From the NCBI GenBank assembly GCA_936432065.2, contig OW386293.2, forward strand, positions 20,534,234-20,598,233: a DNA stretch of 64,000 nucleotides, in the 5' to 3' direction. The notes under the pieces were generated by a model. It made no database searches and had not been told where the DNA came from. It was given only the letters and a program-made list of their open reading frames with translations. The translations under genes and the position numbers were made by a program. Source of the stretch: Rutpela maculata. Its lineage: Eukaryota > Arthropoda > Insecta > Coleoptera > Cerambycidae. Positions 44,303 to 53,422 of the stretch are shown here, in pieces. How positions within the stretch are numbered: the first letter of the stretch is position 1; each line of letters opens with the position of its first letter.

Positions 44303-46070
44303 ATACATTCGAACTTTTTTCTTAAAAGTAGAGTAGGATAATGACACAAAAGACTGGGCAACTTTATTAGGCAAATCCGCTGCTAAGTATGAGAAAGATG
44401 ATTTAAAGAGAGTAGTTACATGTCTAGGAATATGCAAAGTATTTGCCACGAATCTGAGATGAGCATTGTGATGTTGATTTCGGAAATTAAGTTTATCTCT
44501 GAGGTATAAGGGTGCATCATTTTTTAAAACACAGTAAACAAGGCAAATGAGATAGAGCTCCCATCTCTGATGCATATTAAGCAAATTATTCATTTTTAGA
44601 TAAAAAGTTATATGCTCACGCCTGGGCACACCAACCGAGAAACGAACACATGAGTTTTGAACTTTTTGTAATCGATAGGCCTCTCTTTCTGTTAGACAAG
44701 GGCCATAAATGACATTAGCATATTCAATTTTGACAACATTAACGAATTTGAAAGTCTTAACTTTGTGGATGTAGATAGTACCTACGTGTTTGAATTGATA
44801 AATAGATTTAAGTTTAGTGAAAGAGGATTGCACAATTTTGGTTACATGTTCTTTGAAAGTTAAATGTCTATCGAAAGTAACTCCAAGATTTCGCACGGTA
44901 TTTTTATTATCAATTTGCTCACCGTCTATAGATAGTTGCACAAGACTATCTTCAAAAGTATTCCTGGCAGATATGAAAGTTATAGCAACGGTTTTATTAC
45001 AGTTAAGTTTTAAATCCTGTTTATCTAACCATATGGATATATTGAAAAGATCTTCGTTAATTTTTACCATGGATTATTCAACGAAAGTAGGACGATATTA
45101 AAAATATATTTGTGTGTCATCCGCGTACGAATGCACTTTGCAGTGTTTTACAACTTTCGGAAAATCTGACAGGTATAAGGAAAACAGTATTGGTCCAAGC
45201 ATTGAGCCTTGAGGAACTCCCGAATTGACAACTAAACTATCCGAAATTTGTAAGTTACATAACTTCTTGCATTATCTGTGACAAGTAGCTACGAAACCAT
45301 GCTATAGTGTTTGATGCCAAGCTAGTGCAGTTTTGCTAAAAACATCTCATGGTTGAGACAATCAAAGGCCTTTGTAAGATCAAGCATAACGGCTGTAGTT
45401 ACCATTGATTTATCTATAGCTGCTAAGTAGTCGTCATTTATATCCAACAGAGCTGTAACAGTACTATGACCATGACGAAAACCAGATTGGGTATGAGGAA
45501 GCAGGTCGTTAGTTTGTACATGTTGTTTTATCTGATCATAAATAATCTTCTCTAATATTTTCGAAAAAACTGGCAAAATACTAATAGGCCTGAAATCGTT
45601 TAAAGTTTCGGGTTCACTTTTTTTCGGTAGAGGTATAACACATGCCGTTTTCCATTGAGATGGAACTGTTTTAGATTGTAGCGAGAAATTAATTATATGT
45701 GTAACTGCATCCAAACAAACAGGTAATATCATTTTAATCATATTTAAAGAGTAACCGTCTCCTCCAGCAGCATTAGATTTAATTTTATTAACTGCATTCA
45801 AAATATTTTCGGAGGTCACAAGTGTTAAGGACATTTCTTCTAATATAGTTGGGAGTTTATTATTTTCATAAAAAACAATGTCCTCATTGCTAACTGATGT
45901 ACTCGGCACAGAATTAATGAAATGGTTGTTAAATATATTTGAAGTACCAAAATTATGTAGAGCATCACTGTTTAAATTAGAATCATGTACACCTGACTGA
46001 TTTATTGTTTTACACCAATCACGAGAACTTGCATTCGTTCTAAGTTTAAAATCTGTATATGCCTTTTTTC
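44303..46070 (-). pseudogene. Non-LTR element 2: reverse transcriptase, minus strand, 5'-truncated and split
   Basis: Reading right to left: an RT start region (45322-45909) with NAAGGDGYSLNMIK, PSQWKTACVIPLPKK, DFRPISILPVFSKILEK, QSGFRHGHSTVTALL and VMLDLTKAFDCLNH (motif A). An in-frame TAG then falls at about 45321-45324. SGVPQGSMLGPILFSLYLSD and SYADDTQIYF (motifs B and C) lie at about 45105-45235 in a shifted frame. The thumb and C-terminal part is 44311-45070 (WLDKQDLKLNCNKT, YADVIYGPCLT-like, FKKKVRMY near the break). Endonuclease and ORF1 are absent; homology fades at about 46070. The gypsy element sits near the end of this ORF, and its last codons and 3' UTR lie at 37496-37876. A CR1/Jockey-like group is likely. 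Inactive. Confidence 0.85.
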
Positions 46071-46097
46071 ACGTTAAATCAAAATGATTACTAAAAC

Positions 46098-47302
46098 GGC
46101 TCAAATATACAACTGTTGCTAAATCTTATGGTCCTGCCATCAAGACCAAGAAATGTTTACGATGGCTCAAATTGTAGCATTCTATAAGTACTTTAAGATC
46201 ACAGAGAAACAATTTTTTTTTTAATTTAAACCCGTTTTATTACAATTGTTTATAGTTTTCGAAATTTTAGTTATAGACAAATTTTTTTATGAAATCAAAA
46301 ACGGTAAACGAGTAATGAAAGTAGATTAAAATAGGCAACTTTTGAAAAAATAATTAATGTTCTACTTGCATTTGGAGCTGAGACACGTTAGTTTTTACGT
46401 TTAGATGTCTTAAGAATAAACAAATTGATATTTCTTCTTGAAATTTTGGCTGGTTATTCTCCAATGCTTATTATTTTGTTTCTGCTATTTGAAGATAATC
46501 CAAAGCTACAATTGTTAAAATAACATCGTCTTTGAGAACATAATACACATTTTCAATTATTTTATAATTTTTTAAATTTTTGTCATAAAAATGATAAACC
46601 AACCTAACTTGAACAACTACCCTTACGTTCATGTATACAAATTTGTAAAACTTTTAATATCACCGATACATTAAAAAAAATCGGGAGCAGGATTTGAACC
46701 CGAGACGTCTGCATCATAAATAAAAAGTGCTAGTCGCCTTACGCACTGGGCTAGCTAAGGACTAAAGTCCGGTTTATAAAAACATAAAATAACATTTACA
46801 CATATTTGGTGATTTTCAGATCTCTAACAAAATCGCTAAAGACCCCACTTTCGGCCTCTATACAGGTATCTTTTAACAATTGTAGCTTTGGATTATTTTC
46901 AAGTAGCAGAGACAAAATAATAGACATTGGAGAATTATCAGTCTAAATTTCAATAAAAAATATCGATTTGTTTATTTATAAGTGACCTAAACGTAAAAAC
47001 TAACGTACCTCAACTTCAAATGTAAGTAGAGCATTAATTTTTTTTTAAAGTTGGCTTTTTTAATTTACTTTCATTCTCCTTTACCGTTTTTGATTTCATA
47101 AAAGAACCATATTTGAATTTGTTTATAATTTCGAAAATTGTAAACTGCAATGAAAAGGGTTTAAATTTTGAAAAAAAAATCTCTCCGTGATCTTAAAGTA
47201 CTTATAAAAAGCTACAATTTGAGTCATCCCACACATTTCTTGGTTTTGATGACAGGATTTCACAGAGTTACAAAGTTTTAGCAAAAATTGTATACTTGAG
47301 CC
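46098..47302. mobile_element. 1.2-kb foldback with ~425-bp arms and a tRNA-like core
   Basis: The arms are 46098-46520 and 46871-47302. They start GGCTCAAATATAC or the complement of GAGCC, share ACCAAGAAATGT, CTCAAATTGTAGC, TAAGTACTTTAAGATCAC, TTAGTTTTTACGTTTAG and CCAAAGCTACAATTGTTAAA. By eye they are about 80-85% identical. The loop (46521-46870) holds the tRNA-like segment. The right arm ends four bases before the ATG of ORF1 of non-LTR element 3, so one of the two elements was probably cut at this junction. Confidence 0.8.
46681..46760 (-). ncRNA. tRNA-derived sequence (SINE head-like), not a functional tRNA
   Basis: On the minus strand the segment has a box A-like TAGCCCAGTGCGTAAGGCG and a perfect box B GGTTCAAATCC with tRNA-like spacing, then TGCTCCCGA and a run of T. 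These are the internal RNA polymerase III promoter parts. The 5' end (CTTAGC) cannot pair with the 3' TCCCGA, so there is no acceptor stem. That fits a tRNA-derived SINE head or tRNA pseudogene. The T run right behind it would terminate pol III. Confidence 0.6.
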
Positions 47303-47305
47303 GTC

Positions 47306-47602
47306 ATGGCGACCGGGACAAGTACCGCTGTTGTTAGTGTGTGTAAAAAATGTAATAGAAATGCTGTTAATTCGCTAAAATGTGAAAATTGTAATGATTT
47401 GTATCATTTAGGTTGTGCTAAATTAAGTAACAGTGTAAAGTTTTTTAATGAAAATACCATAATCTGTTGTGAAACTGTGATGGAAAGTGAGAACGATGCC
47501 GCCTTTTTTGATGCCATGGACGATATGGCAAGTAAGAACAATAAGGTAGATATACATATCTTTAATTATATTATAAGACAAAAAGACACTACCATTGGCT
47601 AA
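47306..47602 (+). pseudogene. Non-LTR element 3: ORF1 start with PHD-like zinc finger
   Basis: 98 codons from the ATG at 47306. The N-terminus reads CKKCNRNAVNSLKCENCNDLYHLGCAKLS followed later by CC, a spacing of Cys/His pairs (C-x2-C, C-x2-C, H-x2-C) typical of PHD-like fingers found in ORF1 proteins of CR1-type LINEs. The frame is lost after IRQKDTTIG. The following ~350 bp (47620-47960) continues as degraded ORF1 linker in mixed frames. The ATG context and motif order support this start. Confidence 0.7.
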
Positions 47603-47960
47603 TTAAGAGATCAAATTAAAATACTAAATAATCAAATAGACTATGAATAAATATAAATTCAACGATAATTTTAAATCCAACGAAGGTGACCACAAACCTG
47701 TTAAGATAACTGAAAACTCAGCTGTAAAAAATTTCTAATAAAAATACACCTAAAACCCCCATAGTGACAGTGACTAATAATGTGGGAAATCCCTCACATG
47801 TAAATAAACCGAGTGCTTCTAAAATAATAACGAAAAATAATGTGGCCTGTGAAATCTTACAAGTACAAAGCCAAATGAAACCTAATGAATATATTAATTT
47901 ATGCAATGACATGAAAACTTCCCCTTTGGAAGCATCATCCACACCGCAAAAGAAAGACGA

Positions 47961-48300
47961 TTGGCACAAGTGGTCAAAAAACGACGTAATAGACGATTGG
48001 TTATTACCGGAAGTAGCACAGAATCTAAATCTATAAAAGGTGTACCAAAAAGTGTAACATTACATGTATACAGGGTTGACACGCAAACAACATCTGACGA
48101 TTTAACCGCTCTGTTAAAGCCTATTTTTCCAGAAGTGATATGTGAATCCATTAACCCAAAACACCCCGAACTGTATTCATCCTTCAAAGTAAAAATTCTT
48201 GAGGATAATTTCAATAAGGCTATGAACCCAGAGGTTTGGTCTTACGGCGCATGTATTCAACGTTTTTTAGAGATACGAAACAAGATGGAGTACCAAATAA
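47961..48300 (+). pseudogene. Non-LTR element 3: ORF1 C-terminal part
   Basis: The frame has KKRRNRRLVITGSS, then TLHVYRVDTQTTSDDLTALLKPIFPEVICESINPKHPELYSSFKV, an RRM-like pattern (beta-strand LHVYRV, helix around the DDLTALL part, then SSFKVKIL) common in insect LINE ORF1 C-termini, ending at NPEVWSYGACIQRFLE. It would bind element RNA. It is separated from the PHD part by frameshifts. The end overlaps the start of ORF2. Confidence 0.62.
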
Positions 48301-49790
48301 TGTGGTGTTCGATTCTAATATTCTTTTACTTAATGCACAAAGTTTAAATAGTGAAAAAATTGATAATTTATATTTAGACATCTGTGATTACGTAAATCTG
48401 AATTTTCTCTGTTTTACTGAAACATGAGAAACCTCAGATTCCATATTACATATAAGTGGATATCTGTTAATTAGTCATTATTGTAGATCCTCGTTTTGAG
48501 GGTGGGGGTGTTGCCATATGGGCGAAAGATAATCTAGAAGTAAAAAATATTGATATACAAGAGTTCTGTATTGAAAAATAAATTGAAGCCTGCGCTGTGT
48601 GTTGGAAACAAAATGAGATCGTTACTAGAATAGTTAACTGTTACAGATCTCCTTCTGGTGACCTAAATCTGTTTTTAGATAAGATAACTGATGTGTTAAA
48701 TTATTTGGTTAAGCCGAATATTGATATAACGTTTGTGGAGATTTTAACGTTGACTCATATAATGCTTCAAAAGATTTTAAAACCCTATGCAATGTTTTGT
48801 CATGTTTTAATTTAAGTACCATTGTGAAGTGGCCTACCCGAGTAACAGATACCAGCCTTAGTAAAATAGATCATATTTTTGTTAATTTCAAATGTGAAAA
48901 TTAATGTTCTTTGTTTGATAATGCTGTGTTGGACCACAGAACTGTGCTTTTTGATATAAGTTACAAGGACCACACTATAAATGTTAAAAATATGTCACTT
49001 TTTAAAAGATGCTATAATGGAAATGCAATAAATAGTTTTGAAACAGCGATAAAAAATGAATCTTGGGAAAATCTCCTATAATATTACGGATATTCGAGAT
49101 GCATTTACTAATTTTAACAACATTTTAGTACACTTTTTAATTCACATTTTCCTCAAAAAAAAAAAAAATGTTATGCAAGACAAACTCTAGATAAGAAATA
49201 GGTAAAAGATGAAGTCGAGTATCTAGTTATAAATTAAAAGACCTTTTTATGTTAACAAAACTATGTCCCAACATGACTGCGGCATATAAGAAAAATCATA
49301 ATCGTTTAATAAAAAATACAAAAAAAATCGTATTTTCAAAATAAAATTATAAATTCTGAAAACCCAGTAAGGACCTGCTGGCGAGTCGTAGCTGAATTAT
49401 CAAATAGAAATAAAAGCCTTTCTAATATTGTTATAAATAATGATGGTACTATAATATATGATGAGCCTCAAATAGTCGCCTCACTATTCAATGAATTTTT
49501 TACTACTATTAGGCAAATACCGAAATTGAACTGCGATACGTATACACACAGTAGAGTTAAGCAGAGCACTTTCATTGTTTTTAAAACTATTCAGCGAAAA
49601 AGAATTGCTAAATTTATTAACAAATAAATTTAAAGCTAAAAAGTCGTCTGGTGCAGATGATATTCCCTGTTTTATAAAAAAAAAAGTAATGCATTATATT
49701 ATTAAACCATTAACATATAATATTAATTTATCTTTTGAAACAGGAACGTTTCCGAATAGCCTAAAGGTATTTTTTAAGAAAAAGGATGCC
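48294..49790 (+). pseudogene. Non-LTR element 3: ORF2 endonuclease and start of RT, degraded
   Basis: Pieces in order and in changing frames: NILLLNAQSLNSEKIDNL ... NLNFLCFTET (48315-48427, start of the AP-type endonuclease, truncated by TGA). Next come VNCYRSPSGDLNLFLDKI (48597-48812, endonuclease middle) and LDHRTVLF near 48930, the catalytic Asp-His. The RT entry is KFKAKKSSGADDIPCFIKKK ... TYNINLSFETGTFPNSLK (49575-49770). The RT catalytic core is missing: homology stops at about 49790, where the right inverted repeat of the 13-kb composite begins. Many stops and frameshifts. It appears to be a different family from element 2. Confidence 0.72.
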
Positions 49791-49810
49791 CAACTATTGG
49801 GCATCCTTTT
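49780..49810. repeat. Perfect short hairpin at inner edge of right inverted repeat
   Basis: AAAAGGATGCCCA and TGGGCATCCTTTT form a 13-bp perfect stem around a short loop. It marks the junction between the LINE 3 relic and the inverted repeat. It resembles a bacterial terminator by shape only; it has no such role here. Confidence 0.6.
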
Positions 49811-50128
49811 GAATATTATCCATTATTTTTGAAAGAACAGTGATTTGTTTAGAAACGCATAATTTTGTAATATTCAATTTTTTTTTTAAATAATAACAAC
49901 AATTGGAATGAAATATAGTTTATGTACTTTTATTGTACAGATCATAACGAACGTTAACACGGTCTAAAAAATTAAATTGTTTAAATAAACAATACGCCGA
50001 CCTCGCAGAAACTGCAAAACTGAACTGTGAATTTAAGTTGATCCCCTGAATATGTTAAAATAAAAAAAATCTCTAACCAGACAATTCACATTGCGAATTT
50101 TTTAGTCCCAATTTGACTCCAATATAGG

Positions 50129-51112
50129 TATAAAGCCAATGTTTTTTTCAAATTTTGTTGTTCGAATGAAGAACGCTCGGCTGTAACTTTCACACGTTCA
50201 GATTTTACATAATGAAAAATAACACATGCTCAAAATTTGCTTACGCACAGCTTTGTTAATTTAAATTTAATATACATTTATCAAAGAAGAGAAAGAATGT
50301 GAAAGATGGCGTGACCATTAATTTTTAATGTATATTATAAAAAATACATTCAAAGTAACGTTTTTTCAATAGCTAGTTATTAGACAATCATGTATTTTAT
50401 TACAATTTTCAATTTAATTTTATGTTTGCTTTGCTATTATACACCAACAGAAACCCAATTACTTTCAACAAAAAAAATGCAAACAGACGCAGACGGTTTG
50501 CCAATATCTAACAAACAGTTCTGATTATTTTCTAGTCAACCTTCTATAACAGAAAATTCATTAATTTCGGGAACACGCCGCAAATAAAGTTTCAACTTAC
50601 TCATAGACCCGGGATTCAATGAGTTGATTTATTTTAACTCAATAACTTTACTAATATAAACCTGTAATGTGTTTCCTGCTAGTTTTGTATTGTTTGTTCA
50701 GATAATAGAGGTATGCTTGCTTTCGACAGTGGATACAACCAATTTATTGTAATATTGTATACAATGTACACAATTCGTTATTACATTAACGATATCTAAT
50801 TTGTGAGTTCCATTACACCACGCTATCATAGACTGTCAACGCGTGATTAATAAAATAGTTACGTTTTATCTATTTACTATGGTTACGGACAGAATTGTGA
50901 GTCTAAAGTTTGAGTTTAATGAAACAAAAACTAGCAATATGCTGTCGTGGGAAAACTCAAACAAAATTATATATATTTTAATTATCAATTTAATTATATA
51001 ATAAAATATATTATAGCCAGTGTATTTCAGCTCCAAATAATATGATTGTGAATTTCAATATTGTTATAGATATAATTTTGGGTTGTAAACCCTACTAGGC
51101 ATATACCGAGAT
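50129..51112. other. Unassigned stretch
   Basis: AT-rich, no gene, array or long inverted repeat recognised. Confidence 0.3.
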
Positions 51113-53004
51113 ACCTATAATTCAGTAATGTAAAAATTTATATCGGATAAATTCCATAAAGTTTTGAAAATTGGTAGCAATATTAAAACTAGTATAATAA
51201 TTACTAAACCGAAACATTCCCACCCCTACATAGTGTGCTTCATCCCCTAGGACGTCGTTTCCGTTCCCATTTTGAGGTTTTCTAGATTATCTTGGGAACA
51301 GTGCACTATTTAATAAAAATACCTATGTACAAAATTATTCCTTATAAAATTCTCAATGAAAAACGTATCCACACTTTTTTTCCTAAAATTAATAGTACTG
51401 TGGGAAATAAGACGCACACATAAGGGTTTGTTCCGGTTAACACAATAAATTGTAATCTTTACTATGATCTACTTTAAAGTTCAATGCTTAACGCTAAAGC
51501 AGTAGCTACTAAACTTCACTTAAAATTGCAATAGATGTACCGTTTCCACCCTCTCACCCTTATAAAATAACGCGATTTTTAAAGGAGTGAGACTATTGCA
51601 TATTGTACTTGTCGCCACCCCAGAGATAAAGTACTTGGAGTGGTTTTTTTAGGTGGTGTCCTCTGTAACAGAGGACACCTACAGTAGGTCTAATACACTA
51701 AGGTTACCTACGTTAATTAATCTTCGTCATCTTCCATAGATTCGAAATTCATGCATACCTGCCCATGGCAATGGTAACGCACTGTGAAGCAACGTAAGCC
51801 TGATTTTCTGCAATTGCATGTTTTCGCACCCTAATTTGCATGAACTAGAAATTAGTGTTAAAAGAGATTCGAGAGCTGGTTCTTTTGTTGTTGGGGTTAA
51901 TATACCGCTGACTTTTTTCCGTCCCCAATCAGTATATAGCTTCTAGCGTAACGTTTTTCCAAGTTTGAATTTGGTAAAAAACGCGAAAACGCGATATGAG
52001 TGTTGCCGAGCAGCAGCAGAAGTTGGTGGTAGTTTTGATAACATAACATTATTGTTTACCAACAATTTTGCTAAAACATGAATCTGTATACATCTAGGCT
52101 GTTTTCTGCGGAGGTAGAGGTGTATATAGCTTGAAAGAATCGCCCTCCTACGTCTGCAATTTCTTCATGACTAGCTTTTTCATTATTAAAAGTTTGCGCG
52201 ATGTCTTGTAAGTCATCTCTTCTATTAAGCACATTGATTGCATTAACTTTTCCTTTGGAAAAAAAAAACGCTGAGGTTGTGTCGCAACTGCTAATGGCTT
52301 GTGCAAATAATATTGTTTCTTTACAGTTTTTTAAGAGAGTTGAGGTTTGTAAATCTCGGGAACTGTAAATCCTTTTGCTAGTTTTACCCTTTTTTTCTTT
52401 AATGTTTTTGTCAGAGGGACATAAGATTTGAGTTATTGATGACAAAAAGTGAAAGTTGTAATCAATGCAACGTTTCACAGTCCTCTTGATCTTTCTTAAC
52501 TTTAACGTCACGCAATTCTACATGTTGATGACTGCTTTCAGGTACAACCCACAAAAGTTTTCTATACTCGCAAAAACATGATACGCTGCTGGCATTCCCA
52601 AAATCCATTTGTTTAGAACACTGTAAAGAGAGCTTTGGAAGTAGCCATACGGATATTTAGTGAATTATATAACCTACGCTGATTAAATTTGCGCCTAATT
52701 TACCAAGTTATTATTATTTTTAGGGAAAAAAAGTGTAGAAACGTTTTTGATAGAGAATTTTAAAAGGAATAATTTTGTATATAGGTACTTTATCAAAAAG
52801 TGCACCGTTCCCGAGATAATCTAGAAAACCTCAAAATGGGGGTGGAAACAATGTCCTAGGGGATGAAACACACTATTTGGTGATGGGAACTTTTCAGTTT
52901 AATAATACGTATGCTTTCTTCATTCTTTCTACCAATTATTCAAACTTCATGAATTTTGTCCGATATATTACAATTTTAACCAATATATTACTGAATTACT
53001 ATAC
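51113..53004 (-). mobile_element. 1.9-kb DNA transposon with ~290-bp TIRs carrying a family-G gene remnant
   Basis: The left end (51113-51405) and right end (52715-53004) are inverse complements with scattered differences. Shared blocks include AATTCAGTAAT, ATATCGGAyAAA, AATTGGTAG, TTCATCCCCTAGGAC, CATTTTGAGGTTTTCTAGAT and GGGAACrGTGCAC. The ~1.3 kb between them contains the minus-strand gene remnant. Target duplications could not be fixed because the outermost bases are ambiguous. The long TIRs plus an internal gene fit a cut-and-paste-type element. The interior is too short for the complete protein. Confidence 0.75.
52071..52511 (-). pseudogene. Family-G protein C-terminal fragment (CDTTSAF motif)
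   Basis: 146 open codons on the minus strand. The key segment is ILFAQAISSCDTTSAFFFSKGKVNAINVL, the counterpart of the GCDxTSA block of the copy at 20500. A region reading RRDDLQDIAQTFNN ... EEIADVGGRFFQAIY follows, typical of one branch of this family. Upstream (52512-52620) further family-like residues appear (a WVVPES segment) in shifted frames. The N-terminal HEAD/SPDTD part is not seen intact. Function is unknown. Inside the TIRs, so it is probably the element's own gene, decayed. Confidence 0.68.
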
Positions 53005-53422
53005 AGTTAATGTAGTTCGATAAAAAGTGTGCTAATTTTTTTTTGGGAAAATCACGAATATGTCAAAAGATTCATGTTGAAAGCCATCTTTTGATATATT
53101 TAGGGAAACTTGCCAAAATTTAAAAAATATGGCATTCAATATGAAACTTTTGGCATGCCCGAGCGTTATAGGCCTTAAGGTCCTAATAAAGCAGAAAATC
53201 TAAAATTGTAAAAATGAACACCTCCTAATGGTGAATAAATCCAGAAGTAATGTTTGTGTTTTAAGATTCGAATAAAGAAAGAATTTTGAAAATCCCAAAA
53301 TAATCCTCAACCCTTTGAAAGATTAATGGTGAAGTAAGAAATACAAAAAGTTTATGTATATTTGTCTGGAAGAAAAAGTCAACCTACCGATGAGGTAAAG
53401 ACTACAAATTATACACACATAG
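53005..53422. other. Unassigned stretch between two transposons
   Basis: No gene or repeat recognised. Confidence 0.3.

Larger units (their letters stand above)
37098..50128. repeat. 13-kb composite bounded by ~300-bp inverted repeats
   Basis: The left end (about 37098-37445) and right end (about 49812-50128) are inverse complements. They share CAACTTAAATTCA, CAGTTTTGCAGTTTCTGCGA, GGTCGGCGTATTGTTTATTT and ATAATGGATAATATTC. The left copy has an extra ~80 bp that can fold on itself (GTTTTCCAT...ATGGAAAAC). Between them lie two non-LTR elements in opposite orientation, a Ty3/gypsy element and a foldback. The ends may be TIRs of one old element filled by later insertions, or two unrelated inverted copies of one repeat. 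Confidence 0.65.

Noticed and set aside
46681..46760. Functional tRNA gene on the minus strand
   Set aside because: Box A and B are present but the acceptor stem cannot form, so it is a tRNA-derived or SINE-like sequence.
49780..49810. Intrinsic transcription terminator
   Set aside because: The hairpin shape fits but the context is a eukaryotic repeat junction; such terminators do not act on pol II.
37098..50128. Polinton/Maverick-type giant transposon
   Set aside because: End length fits, but no DNA polymerase B, packaging ATPase, protease or capsid gene is seen; the only integrase belongs to the gypsy element.
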